The position numbers and the translations under genes are program-made. Source: JAVJRN01 sp040218415 (GTDB lineage Bacteria; Bacteroidota; Bacteroidia; Cytophagales; Cyclobacteriaceae). From it: 64,000 nt of DNA. The DNA lies in the NCBI GenBank assembly GCA_040218415.1, contig JAVJRN010000060.1, positions 129,709-193,708 on the forward strand. The letters run 5' to 3'. Positions within the stretch are counted from its first letter, which is position 1, and every line of letters begins with the position of its first letter. The notes under the pieces are model-generated. The model had not been told where the DNA came from. It saw only the letters and a program-made list of their open reading frames with translations, and did not search any database. Shown piece by piece: positions 48,313 to 58,283 of this stretch.

Positions 48313-51246
48313 ATGAATATATCACCGGATAGTCCGTTCCAATTAATTTATTCCCTTTTTCAACACGAGTACTTGGGTTACCTGTTTGAGTCCTTTGTCG
48401 TGGAATTAAACGATAAAGGAAATTTGACTTACTCACACCAGAACATCTCATCGCTCAACGCTAAGGAGTTTGACGCTGGCTTGGATGCCAATGACTATGA
48501 GCTGATTCGCTTAATGGAAGAAGTACAGCAAAGCGAAGTGCTCAAAAAGTTTCAGAAAAAGAAAGGCAAACCCGAAGAGTTTTTTCTAAAAATTTATGAC
48601 AAAAAAGCAGGTGACAAGCTGCTACAAACGGAAATTGATCAATACCTAGAGCGTCGCAGGTCAAAAATCATGTCTTTGATCTCTGGTAAAATGCTTTTTG
48701 AAATGGGTAAGGATGGCGAGCCTACCTGGAAGCAAATCAATATTTCGGAACACAAGGCATCCGTGTTGTTCCATTTTCGAAGAAACGAAGAAAACACACA
48801 TTACTTCCCCACCATCAAGTTGGATGGTGAAAAGGTGCACTTTTATCAAAATGGAAGCTATTTACTAAGTAAAGAGCCGGCATTTATCGTCGTAGAGAAC
48901 ACACTTTTTACTTTTGAAAATGAAGTGAACGGAGCAAAGCTGAAACCTTTTTTCAACAAGAAGTTCATCCTTATTCCCAAAAGCGTAGAGGAGACTTATT
49001 TTGAGAAATTTGTCGCTCCCTTGATCGCTTCCTTTGATGTGTTTGCGCAAGGATTTGATATTAAAACGGAGAAATATCTACCTAAACCAGTGTTGAGCTT
49101 TTCAGAAATCGCACAAGTAGGCAAGCCGATTGGTGACCTTTTTTCTAGTGCTAAGAATGATAGCGCCTCTGATAAAGATGCTAAAATTTTATTCGAATTG
49201 AGCTTCCAATATGGCACTTATAATTATCGCGCGGATAAGCTGAAAAAGGTAAGTGTAACCGTAGAAAAACAGGAAGATAATTACACTTTTCATAGAATAA
49301 CTCGTGATAATCCCCAAGAAAAAAAGTTTATAGAGTTGCTAGGCAATACCGGTCTCAACCTGAAAAGCGCAAGATCTACACTTAACAAAACCGAAGCTAT
49401 TAGCTGGCTCAATAAAAACATCACCTTACTTCAGCAACAAGGGTTTGAGATCAATCAGGGTTTTAATTCCTCGAAGAAAAGATATTTTGTTGGCGAAACA
49501 TCCATCGATATCTCCATCACGGAGGGTATTGATTGGTTTGATATCAAAGCCATCATCATGTTCGGCGAGTTTGAGATATCATTTCAATTAATCCGTAAAT
49601 ATTTGCTTAAAAAGCAACGAGAGTTTGAGTTGCCTAATGGTGAAATTGCTGTAATCCCAGATCAGTGGATTACCGATTTTAGTGATCTTTTTGCATTCGT
49701 AGAGTCGAGTGAAGATACTGTGAAGCTGGACAAAGTACACGTATCGCTCGTCAAAGATCTCAAAGACCAAAACTCAGCCAAGGTGGCCATGAGTCGTAAA
49801 TTGGAACAGTTGCTTGATTTCACAGAAATTGAAGACGTGCCAATGCCAAAAGACTTTAAAGGCGAATTGCGCCCTTATCAAAAAGCCGGATTCAACTGGA
49901 TGCAATTTCTCGATGAGTATGGTTTTGGAGGCTGTCTGGCCGATGATATGGGACTGGGAAAAACCGTTCAAACGCTCACCATGCTCCAAAAAGAGAAGGA
50001 AAAAGATGAAGGCCTGACCAGCTTGTTGATCATGCCTACCTCTCTCATATATAATTGGGAAATGGAAGCCCGAAAGTTTACGCCGAAGATTAAAATTCTG
50101 AACTACACGGGAACAGGACGGGACAAGAGTCACGAAAAGTTTTCTCGTTACGACTTGGTGTTGACGAGTTATGGTATCACTAGAATCGATACCCATATTC
50201 TGAGTCAGTTCGATTTTAACTACGTGATTTTGGATGAATCTCAAGCAATAAAGAACCCTGATTCTATTATCAGACAATCGGTTCGAGAGCTGAAATCTCG
50301 CCGAAAACTTATATTATCAGGTACACCAATTGAAAACAGTACCATGGATTTATGGTCGCAGATGTCTTTCGTAAATCCTGGGCTTTTGGGTACACAAAAG
50401 TTTTTTAAAGCAGAATATCAAATCCCAATCGAAAAGAAAGGTGACGAAGAAAAAACGCGAAGACTCAATGCGCTGATCAAACCTTTCATACTGCGTCGAG
50501 ATAAGTCACAAGTTGCTAAAGACCTTCCAGAAAAAATCGAAAATATAAAGTTTTGCGACCTCTCGGAGGCACAACGGGAGTATTATGATAAAGAAAAAAA
50601 TGCTTATCGCAGTAAAATTCTGGATCTAATAGAAAGTGATGGCCTAGGAAAAAGCCAAATGCTTTTACTTCAAGGCCTCACCAAGCTAAGACAGATTGCC
50701 AATCACCCAGCAATGGTCGATCCTAACTATACAGGTGATTCGGGAAAGATGGAAGACATCACTTACATGATTGAAAATGCATTGGGTAAAAACCATAAAC
50801 TTCTTATTTTTAGTCAATTTGTGAAGCATCTGAAAATAGTCGCCAAGTACCTCGATGAGCAGAAAATTACTTACGCCTATCTCGATGGCTCTGTAAAAGA
50901 CAGACAGGCAGAAGTAGAAAAGTTTCAGGGAAATGACAAAAACCGCGTCTTTCTCATTTCTTTGAAAGCTGGTGGTCTTGGCTTAAACCTGACCGATGCG
51001 GACTATGTCTTTCTGCTCGATCCTTGGTGGAACCCTGCAGTAGAGGCACAAGCAGTTGACAGAGCGCATAGAATTGGTCAGACGAACACCGTTTTTACCT
51101 ATAAGTTTATAGCGCGCGATACTGTGGAAGAGAAAATTCTCAAGCTTCAGCAATCCAAATTGAAACTAGCCAAAGAACTCATTACTGTAGAAGAAAAGTT
51201 TGTAAAGAGCCTTTCACCAACAGATATTGCCAGCCTATTTGAATAA
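48313..51246 (+). CDS. SNF2-family DEAD/DEAH-box helicase
   Basis: 977 residues. The C-terminal half is a complete SNF2 ATPase: ADDMGLGKT with Walker A Lys550, DESQ at 641-644 (motif II), LSGTPIEN (motif III), and the second RecA lobe with LIFSQFVKHLK, SLKAGGLGLNLTDADYVFLLDPWWNP and DRAHRIGQ. The N-terminal about 500 residues are a poorly characterised helicase-associated region. These proteins move along duplex DNA and displace bound proteins; the bacterial homologue RapA recycles RNA polymerase, but this protein lacks the RapA-specific N-terminus as far as I can see. It stands alone after a 242-bp gap that shows no gene. Confidence 0.93.
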   Translation: MNISPDSPFQLIYSLFQHEYLGYLFESFVVELNDKGNLTYSHQNISSLNAKEFDAGLDANDYELIRLMEEVQQSEVLKKFQKKKGKPEEFFLKIYDKKAGDKLLQTEIDQYLERRRSKIMSLISGKMLFEMGKDGEPTWKQINISEHKASVLFHFRRNEENTHYFPTIKLDGEKVHFYQNGSYLLSKEPAFIVVENTLFTFENEVNGAKLKPFFNKKFILIPKSVEETYFEKFVAPLIASFDVFAQGFDIKTEKYLPKPVLSFSEIAQVGKPIGDLFSSAKNDSASDKDAKILFELSFQYGTYNYRADKLKKVSVTVEKQEDNYTFHRITRDNPQEKKFIELLGNTGLNLKSARSTLNKTEAISWLNKNITLLQQQGFEINQGFNSSKKRYFVGETSIDISITEGIDWFDIKAIIMFGEFEISFQLIRKYLLKKQREFELPNGEIAVIPDQWITDFSDLFAFVESSEDTVKLDKVHVSLVKDLKDQNSAKVAMSRKLEQLLDFTEIEDVPMPKDFKGELRPYQKAGFNWMQFLDEYGFGGCLADDMGLGKTVQTLTMLQKEKEKDEGLTSLLIMPTSLIYNWEMEARKFTPKIKILNYTGTGRDKSHEKFSRYDLVLTSYGITRIDTHILSQFDFNYVILDESQAIKNPDSIIRQSVRELKSRRKLILSGTPIENSTMDLWSQMSFVNPGLLGTQKFFKAEYQIPIEKKGDEEKTRRLNALIKPFILRRDKSQVAKDLPEKIENIKFCDLSEAQREYYDKEKNAYRSKILDLIESDGLGKSQMLLLQGLTKLRQIANHPAMVDPNYTGDSGKMEDITYMIENALGKNHKLLIFSQFVKHLKIVAKYLDEQKITYAYLDGSVKDRQAEVEKFQGNDKNRVFLISLKAGGLGLNLTDADYVFLLDPWWNPAVEAQAVDRAHRIGQTNTVFTYKFIARDTVEEKILKLQQSKLKLAKELITVEEKFVKSLSPTDIASLFE

Positions 51247-51320
51247 TTGGTTTATTTATTCGGCTACTTTTTCATTAGGAAAGCTTCTAGCTTACTGTTT
51301 TAAATAGTATAATCACCCTC

Positions 51321-52559
51321 ATGGGAGTAATATTGAGACTGATATTGATTCTGATTATATGCGTAATGAATTATCAACCAATTTTTGGTCAACAAAAAAT
51401 TGGATTTTCACTTCCTGATGGCGTTAAAAAGATCGAGATACCATTTGAACAATACAGTAACTTAATCGTCATTCCTGTCACTATAAACAAATATCTAACA
51501 GTAGGGTTTGTCCTCGATACTGGTGCCGAATCAGCCATTCTTACAGAAAAAGCATTAGCGGACATAGTGCGACTAAAGTATATCCGAGAAATATCCATTA
51601 CCGTGCCTGGCATCAGAGATTCACTCGGAGCATACGTAGCTAGCGATGTGACTCTTTCTCTGAAAACAGGCGTAGACGGGTTCGGCCTGAATATGCTCGT
51701 ATTGAAAGATGATTATCTCAAGCTCAACGAAAATTTGGGCGCCAAAATTTATGGAATCATTGGATATGATGTTTTTAGTCGGTTCGTTGTAGAGATCGAT
51801 TATCACAAAGACGTCTTAACACTTCATGATCCAGATTACTTCGAGCCTCGCTCATCCTATGAGGTCATACCTATGAAAATCATCAATAGTAAGCCCTTCA
51901 TTGATGCAAGGATTAAACAGCACAATGGAGAAGATACCGTTTCGTTGCTCATTGATACTGGGGCAAGCCATGCCTTGCTTTTGGACATAAACGAGTCAGA
52001 AAATATTGATTTACCAGAAAAATTATTGAAAGCCAGATTGGGACAAGGACTTGGAGGAGAAATAAACGGGTATATGTGCAGGATGGAAAGCTGTGGTATT
52101 GACAAATTTGAGTTTGAAAAAGTCTTGGTGTCCATACCTCAATCAGGGAACTACCTGAAAGCCATTAAAAGAGGGTCGCTCCATGGTACTATCGGCGGAG
52201 AATTATTGTCTCGGTTTCGGGTAGTTCTCGACTATCCAAATCAGGCGCTGTACCTCAAAAAAGGAGCATATTTCAAAGAGCCGTTTGAGTTTGATATGAG
52301 CGGTCTTACCCTTGGTGCAAGAGGTCCGAAACTAGATTCCCTCATCGTTTTGCATGTAAGTGACAGCACACCCGCCAAAGAAGAAGGGCTGCAAAAAGGC
52401 GATTATGTGAAAAAAATAAATGGTTATAACCTTCAGAATTCCACTTTAACTGAGATCAATGCATTTCTTCGTAAAAAGCCAGGCGTGAAAGTGCGCATGA
52501 CGATCTGGCGCGACGGGCGCAAATTAAAAAAGCGCTTTAACCTACGTAGGATGATTTAG
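51321..52559 (+). CDS. secreted double retropepsin-like aspartic protease with PDZ domain
   Basis: 412 residues. A signal peptide (about 1-24, ending IFGQ) is followed by two retropepsin-like lobes, each with the DTGA active-site motif: VLDTGAESA (Asp66) and LIDTGASHA (Asp212). The companion hydrophobic-hydrophobic-glycine motifs are also present (YGIIGYDVFSRF and GTIGGELLSRF). A C-terminal PDZ domain (about 325-412; GLQKGDYVKKINGY) completes it. Two lobes in one chain could form one pepsin-like site, unlike the homodimeric retroviral enzymes. Related proteins are common in Bacteroidota, with unknown substrates. Confidence 0.9.
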   Translation: MGVILRLILILIICVMNYQPIFGQQKIGFSLPDGVKKIEIPFEQYSNLIVIPVTINKYLTVGFVLDTGAESAILTEKALADIVRLKYIREISITVPGIRDSLGAYVASDVTLSLKTGVDGFGLNMLVLKDDYLKLNENLGAKIYGIIGYDVFSRFVVEIDYHKDVLTLHDPDYFEPRSSYEVIPMKIINSKPFIDARIKQHNGEDTVSLLIDTGASHALLLDINESENIDLPEKLLKARLGQGLGGEINGYMCRMESCGIDKFEFEKVLVSIPQSGNYLKAIKRGSLHGTIGGELLSRFRVVLDYPNQALYLKKGAYFKEPFEFDMSGLTLGARGPKLDSLIVLHVSDSTPAKEEGLQKGDYVKKINGYNLQNSTLTEINAFLRKKPGVKVRMTIWRDGRKLKKRFNLRRMI

Positions 52560-52637
52560 GTTAAAAAATTACCCCTTAATCACTTTTTCCAGTTATTTAT
52601 CAAATCATTTTAAACTCTAAGACGTTGTTTTGAACAA

Positions 52638-53759
52638 GTGAAAGATGTAGTAATTATCGGTGGCGGATTATCAGGATTAGTAAGTAGCATTTTACTTTCC
52701 CAAAATGGATTGAAGGTTACCCTCATCGAAAAAAACACCTATCCTTTTCATCGAGTTTGCGGAGAATATATTTCAAATGAAGTAGTCCCTTTTCTTAAAA
52801 AACATGGCCTATTTCCCGAATCATTTGCCCCGTCAAATATTTCTAGATTATCAATTTCTGATTTTAATGGGAAGTCGTTTTTTAGACCACTTGGCCTTGG
52901 CGGATTTGGTATCAGTAGATATGAATTTGATCGCTGGTTAGTCGCACAGGCCACAAAAAAAGGGGTGGAAATACTAGAAGGCACCAAGGCGGAAGATGTA
53001 AGCTTCGAAAACGACACCTTTTCGATTCAGACCAACAAAACAGGCGAGATTCAGTCAAAAATCGTGATTAGCGCATATGGCAAGCGTTCCACGCTGGACA
53101 AATCATTCGATCGGGATTTTATAAAACGAAGATCACCGTATGTTGGTGTCAAGTACCATATCAAGACCGATATGGATAACGATCTTATTGAACTACACAA
53201 CTTCGAAGGAGGCTACTGTGGCGTGAGCGCAGTAGAGGATGGAAAATATAACATGTGTTACTTGGTGCATCGCGATCAGGTGCGAAAGGCTGGAAATATT
53301 GAAACCCTTGAACGTACAGTATTGTCTAAAAATCCAGCGCTTGCCAAACATATCCATGAAAGCCACCGACTTTTCGACAAACCAGAAGTCATCAATGAAA
53401 TTACCTTCGAAAAAAAAGAGCCCGTGCATCAACATATTTTCATGGTAGGTGATGCCGCAGGCATGATTACACCACTTTGTGGAAATGGAATGGCCATGGC
53501 TATTGGGGGAGGAAAATTGATAGCGGAAACGATTCTTTCTCATTGGAACGAAGGTCGGTTTAACCGCAAAAAGCTTGAACAAGCATACATTCAACAGTGG
53601 GATCAAAAATTTAGCAAGCGATTATGGGCTGGCAGGCAAATCCAACGTGCATTTTTTGGCAGTAAACTATCCGCCAATCTGGCGGTTGGCTTAGGTAGAA
53701 ATTTTGGTGGAATCACCAATTTTTTAATCTCAAAAACCCACGGTCGCCCATTTGAATAA
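52638..53759 (+). CDS. FAD-dependent oxidoreductase of the geranylgeranyl-reductase type
   Basis: 373 residues from a GTG start (no in-frame ATG gives a full FAD motif). The dinucleotide-binding motif IIGGGLSGL (6-14), the family Cys-Gly-Glu block HRVCGEYIS (39-46) and the second FAD motif FMVGDAAGMITPLCGNGMA identify the geranylgeranyl reductase/PHBH-like group. These reduce prenyl double bonds or hydroxylate aromatics. From memory, close relatives in Flavobacteriia sit next to a type III PKS and a methyltransferase, so this may be the missing partner of the locus at 3.1-5.9 kb (inference). The second 104-bp repeat lies 35 bases after its stop. Confidence 0.88.
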   Translation: MKDVVIIGGGLSGLVSSILLSQNGLKVTLIEKNTYPFHRVCGEYISNEVVPFLKKHGLFPESFAPSNISRLSISDFNGKSFFRPLGLGGFGISRYEFDRWLVAQATKKGVEILEGTKAEDVSFENDTFSIQTNKTGEIQSKIVISAYGKRSTLDKSFDRDFIKRRSPYVGVKYHIKTDMDNDLIELHNFEGGYCGVSAVEDGKYNMCYLVHRDQVRKAGNIETLERTVLSKNPALAKHIHESHRLFDKPEVINEITFEKKEPVHQHIFMVGDAAGMITPLCGNGMAMAIGGGKLIAETILSHWNEGRFNRKKLEQAYIQQWDQKFSKRLWAGRQIQRAFFGSKLSANLAVGLGRNFGGITNFLISKTHGRPFE

Positions 53760-53794
53760 GAGCCTCATCATAAGTTGGAACAAGTATTAGTCAT

Positions 53795-53898
53795 TTTAAT
53801 CGCAGGGCGATAGCCCAATAGGTCTAATTCCCCGATTCTCTGCGTCGGAAGCTAGGGTCAAGGGTTCTATCCTTGGGTTTAATACCATTTATTATTTA
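53795..53898 (-). repeat. 104-bp dispersed repeat, copy B (inverted relative to copy A)
   Basis: Its reverse complement matches 9360-9463 across all 104 bases with about five substitutions. The differences are two in the CCCAAAGGT/CCCAAGGAT part, two in TTGGCTCTAG/TTGACCCTAG and one in AGAGCATCGG/AGAGAATCGG. In this copy the first hairpin is a perfect CAAGG/CCTTG stem. It lies 3' of the FAD oxidoreductase gene. The remaining 287 bp to the next gene are AT-rich with no other gene; they should hold the promoter of the hybrid regulator, but no exact box was recognised. Confidence 0.85.
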
Positions 53899-54185
53899 TT
53901 GCAAAATTCTATTTTGCCTTGCACCCAGAATAAATCCAAAAAGCACCATTTATGCCACATCAAAAATGAAATTCCGATTATAAAACAAGCGGCCGGTTTT
54001 CTCAGTTAATATATGTATATACACACATAGTTTAAGATTGCTTTTCAAAGTAAAAGTTCTTAGGTTCTATAACTTATGAAAAAAGCATCATTCTAATCTA
54101 GTATAGTCATTGAATACATATTTCAATCTTTGGAATCGCTACACAACTGACCTGTTAGGCGAAAACAAAAAAGTTCACAAATTAA

Positions 54186-57100
54186 ATGAATAGATACGTC
54201 ATCTGTTTTGTAAGTATACTGGCTATTCAAGCTGCTTTGGCTCAAGACACTCCAGAAAATAAGTTTAGTTACATTAGCACAACAGAGGGTCTTTCCGATC
54301 CATCAGCTCAAGACGTGACCAAAGACGTGAACGGCATAATATGGATCGCCACAAGAAATGGTCTCAACAAGTACGATGGCGAAAATATTACTCACTTTAA
54401 TATACAAGATGGATTACCAAACCAATATGTTTTCAGAGTAATTCAAGATCCAAATGATTCTGTTTTGTGGATAGGAACCAAAGGCGGTTTATGTTCTTTC
54501 GACCTTTACAGCAACACATTTCGTCAATATCAAATCACTGATAGCATACAACCACACGTTCCAGATCTTGCGTTTGACAATCAGCAAAATTTGTGGTTAG
54601 CTACTGCAACGGGCTTAGCGAAATATACCAACGGAAAATTTACTCTTTATAAAAGTGATAGTAGCAATCAACATTCAATCCTCGATGATTATGCCATGTC
54701 TTTATTACCCGTTGGAGATAGTATTTTCGTAGGTACCTATTATGGTCTCAATGTGTTTTTGCCAGAAGAAAAAAAGTTCAAACACCGATACAATGATTCA
54801 GCAGAGATATTTCAAGCCGTAGACTATTACGTCCAGAAAATAAAACAGAGAAAAAACGGAGAAATTTGGTTCTCGGCTTTTGAAGAGGATTTAGGTGGTA
54901 TTGTTTATCGCTATACGCCTGAAGGTATTTTGTCCCGATATCAACATAACCCACCTGACCCTAAATCCCTTAATTTCAATTTCTCGGTGCTTGCACTTGA
55001 AGAGGATAAAAAAGAGCGGCTATGGGTGGGTACGAATGGTGGTGGTATTAGTATTTTTAACGACGAAGAAGATAATTTTTATCATATCCCTCATGATCCC
55101 AAAATCGCAAATGGATTAAATGATTTCGATATCTGGGATTTGTACTGTGATGACCAAAATATAATGTGGGTTTCCACGGACGGTGGTGGAGTCAACAAAC
55201 ATCATCATGCTGATTCAAGATTCAAAACGCTAGAAAATAATCCATTCGACAGTGAATCAATCAGATCAAGTTTGATCATGACTTTTGAGGACACCAAAGA
55301 CCACCTTTGGGTAGGCACAAACGCCTTAAATGGTATCAGTAGGTTAGAAAAATTTACTGGAAAGTTCTACAATATTCCTTTCGATGATTCGCCAGAAACA
55401 TCCTTGCTTGACAACACTGTATACGACTTGGAAATAGTAGACAATAACCTTTGGGTAGCTACCCATATAGGCGGTATAAGTGTAATGAACTTACAAACTG
55501 AAAAATTTCAACACCTTATAGATATCGAACAAAACAGCCATTTTTTGTACAATGCCACAACAACACTTTTACCGCTCGGAAATACGATGTATTTAGCCAA
55601 TGATAATGGCTTGGGTAGATTTAGTTTCTCGGATTATCTCATAGAAACACTTCCTATCCCAGAAATAAATAAAACAATTGGCATCAATCACATGGCCGAA
55701 AAAGATGAAGAAATATGGCTAGCAACTCCTCTTGGAATTTTCATATACTCTATCAAAAATGAATCCTATATTGAGATTAACAAAAATATTGCTCAGTTAA
55801 CTGACATAACCTTCATTTTCCATAACGACAAAACATGGATTGGTACAGTAAATGGTTTATGGATCTACAATGAGCAAAAAAACGACTTACAGCAGGTAGT
55901 CAACATGGAGGATAGAAGTATCCAAGGCATAGTTTCAGATGGAAAGACAATTTGGGCAACTACCACTAATGGTTTGTACCAGCTGAGTTTAGAGGCTCAA
56001 GTCTTGCGAAAATTTGGAATAAATGACGGCCTAAAAAGTAATTATTTCAACTTGAGAGCTATCAGCCTTGGAGCAGATAATAAAATCTACCTTGGCGGAA
56101 ATGAAGGAATCACTTTTTTTTCTCCTTCCAAAATGGAATTTCTGAAAAAAACAGTCGCCCCTATGTACTCAACCATCGCGATTCTTGATGGGAATAAAAT
56201 AAATAAAAAACCAATCGAGGAAGACAATATAGCCTTGGACTATGATGAATCAACTTTTGCTTTAGATTTTTATGTTCCGGATTATATTAACCCCGAAAGC
56301 CTACACTACAAATACCGAATATTAGGTTTGAGTGATCAATATTTTTCATTGCATGGTGAAAGTGAAATCAATGTGACCGATTTAAGCCCCGGCACTTACA
56401 ACATTGAAACTTATACCACCAATATTGATGGCGTTTGGTCTGCGCCCAGCACTGTTACCGTCCGCATAAAGCCACCATTTTGGGCGAGTTGGTATGCCTT
56501 TGTCACTTATGGCCTAGCTTTTGTTTCTCTTTTCTTTGCCAGAGAAAGATATCGCAAAGAGGAACAAAAACGCTTGGAAAAAATCATCTCCGAACGAACC
56601 CAAGAAGTCAGAGAACAAGCAGAAGAAATTAAGAAACTCGATAAAGTCAAAACCCGCTTTTTTTCTAATATATCTCACGAGTTTCGTACGCCGCTCACAC
56701 TCATTCAAGGTCCAATAGCGTCCGTGCTTCAAGGTAAAGTACATGATGAGATTGCAGTAAAGAAGAACCTCGAAGTGGCTACCAGAAATGTCGATAATCT
56801 TCGGAACCTCATCGACGAGCTGTTGGAGTTCAACAAGATAGATTTTGGTGTAGTTGATATCCACTATGTGCCCGTTCTTTTGGCGGATTATTTACAGGAG
56901 TTCTCTGAAAACTATTCCACACTTATCGCTGATAAAAATCTAAGGTGGGCATTGGATACCGATTTGGATCACAGTCTCAAACTCAATTTGCCTATTGATA
57001 AAGTAGAAAAAATTCTTCACAACCTACTGTCCAATGCCATCAAGCATTCTCCGACTGGCGGGCAAGTTACATTAGATATCAGTTACGCTAATAAGACTTT

Positions 57101-58121
57101 GATTATAAAAGTCAGTGATGAAGGAAAGGGTATTGCCGTGGAAGAGCAGGAAAAGATTTTTGAACGGTTCTATCAAGCTTCGGAGGGTAAGCTCATGCCT
57201 CATAGTTCGGGTATTGGACTGGCCTACGTCAAAGAAATTACAGAAGCACTGGGCGGCTCGATCAAAGTAATAAGCGATACTACTTCAGGTACCACCTTCT
57301 TGTTTACGCTTACCGCAGAAAAAGCTGTTCAAATTTCTGAGGAAATAACCCAAGAAATAGAAGAACTCGAAGGGTCAATGCCGTACACTTATCCGAACAA
57401 CAAAATTCTTCTCACTGAGGATAATGAGGAAATGGCCAACTATATCAAGCAAGTACTTGGTGATGAATTTATTGTAGAATGGGCAGAAAATGGGAAGGAA
57501 GCTTTAACAAAATTGGAAAGCTTTGATGCTGACTTGATCATTACCGATATCATGATGCCGATCATGACAGGGCTAGAGTTATTAGAAAACCTCAAAGCCA
57601 ACGATCGATACAAATACAAGTCCGTCATTATGCTCACGGCCAAGTCAAGTCAAGAAACGCGACTTGATGCTTTGTCTTTTGGTCTGGATGATTATCTCAC
57701 CAAGCCATTTAACCCCACGGAACTTGAGTATCGAGTAAAAAACCTTCTAAGAAACCAATATGAAAGGCAACAAGCAAAAGGCGATGATGATTTGCCCACT
57801 AGCCAAGACCCTTTAATCGCAACACTTATATCAGAGATTGAAAACAACTTGAATAATCGGAATTTTGGAGTCCTTGACCTTGCCAACAAAGCGGCTGTCT
57901 CTGATCGTCAACTTTCGAGAATTATCAAAAGATCTATTGGCTTGTCCCCAGCACTACTTATTAGAGAAGTAAAATTGAAAAGTGCCAAAGAATTTCTCGA
58001 ACAAAAGCGATTCCGAACGTTGAGCGAAGTAACCCACGCTGTGGGCTTTGAAAAGACAGGTCATTTCAATAAACTGTTTTTTGATCGGTTTGGGAAAAAA
58101 CCAATTGAATACTTGAGCTAG
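54186..58121 (+). CDS. hybrid two-component system regulator (one-protein sensor kinase, receiver and AraC output)
   Basis: 1311 residues. A signal peptide (1-19) is followed by periplasmic two-bladed propeller repeats (about 25-690; many IWIATRNGLNKYDG-like Reg_prop units) and a Y_Y_Y domain (about 690-760). One membrane segment lies at about 765-787. In the cytosol there is a HisKA domain with His831 (SNISHEFRTPLT), a HATPase domain (about 930-1050; NLLSNAIKHSP, SSGIGLAYVKE), a receiver with Asp1121 (ITDIMMPIMTG) and an AraC-type DNA-binding domain (about 1210-1311). Such proteins usually sense oligosaccharides and switch on an adjacent polysaccharide-utilisation locus. No glycoside hydrolase or SusCD pair adjoins here, so target and ligand are unknown. 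Confidence 0.96.
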   Translation: MNRYVICFVSILAIQAALAQDTPENKFSYISTTEGLSDPSAQDVTKDVNGIIWIATRNGLNKYDGENITHFNIQDGLPNQYVFRVIQDPNDSVLWIGTKGGLCSFDLYSNTFRQYQITDSIQPHVPDLAFDNQQNLWLATATGLAKYTNGKFTLYKSDSSNQHSILDDYAMSLLPVGDSIFVGTYYGLNVFLPEEKKFKHRYNDSAEIFQAVDYYVQKIKQRKNGEIWFSAFEEDLGGIVYRYTPEGILSRYQHNPPDPKSLNFNFSVLALEEDKKERLWVGTNGGGISIFNDEEDNFYHIPHDPKIANGLNDFDIWDLYCDDQNIMWVSTDGGGVNKHHHADSRFKTLENNPFDSESIRSSLIMTFEDTKDHLWVGTNALNGISRLEKFTGKFYNIPFDDSPETSLLDNTVYDLEIVDNNLWVATHIGGISVMNLQTEKFQHLIDIEQNSHFLYNATTTLLPLGNTMYLANDNGLGRFSFSDYLIETLPIPEINKTIGINHMAEKDEEIWLATPLGIFIYSIKNESYIEINKNIAQLTDITFIFHNDKTWIGTVNGLWIYNEQKNDLQQVVNMEDRSIQGIVSDGKTIWATTTNGLYQLSLEAQVLRKFGINDGLKSNYFNLRAISLGADNKIYLGGNEGITFFSPSKMEFLKKTVAPMYSTIAILDGNKINKKPIEEDNIALDYDESTFALDFYVPDYINPESLHYKYRILGLSDQYFSLHGESEINVTDLSPGTYNIETYTTNIDGVWSAPSTVTVRIKPPFWASWYAFVTYGLAFVSLFFARERYRKEEQKRLEKIISERTQEVREQAEEIKKLDKVKTRFFSNISHEFRTPLTLIQGPIASVLQGKVHDEIAVKKNLEVATRNVDNLRNLIDELLEFNKIDFGVVDIHYVPVLLADYLQEFSENYSTLIADKNLRWALDTDLDHSLKLNLPIDKVEKILHNLLSNAIKHSPTGGQVTLDISYANKTLIIKVSDEGKGIAVEEQEKIFERFYQASEGKLMPHSSGIGLAYVKEITEALGGSIKVISDTTSGTTFLFTLTAEKAVQISEEITQEIEELEGSMPYTYPNNKILLTEDNEEMANYIKQVLGDEFIVEWAENGKEALTKLESFDADLIITDIMMPIMTGLELLENLKANDRYKYKSVIMLTAKSSQETRLDALSFGLDDYLTKPFNPTELEYRVKNLLRNQYERQQAKGDDDLPTSQDPLIATLISEIENNLNNRNFGVLDLANKAAVSDRQLSRIIKRSIGLSPALLIREVKLKSAKEFLEQKRFRTLSEVTHAVGFEKTGHFNKLFFDRFGKKPIEYLS

Positions 58122-58248
58122 AAAAGCTGCCATGAACATCTAAGCTCGCTGAAAAATGGCTGAAATGAGCTGACCCTTAGCGTTACATTTGTTACCGGCA
58201 ATCAGAAGGATTGCTGAAAAGAAAAATGACTTCCTTGTTGTTGACACG

Positions 58249-58283
58249 CCTCACTTTTTCAAACATGAAAGTGGGGTTTTTTA
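58249..58283 (+). terminator. intrinsic terminator downstream of the hybrid regulator
   Basis: CCTCACTTT pairs with AAAGTGGGG (one G-U pair) around a 10-base loop, followed by six T. It lies about 130 bases after the stop. Confidence 0.8.
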
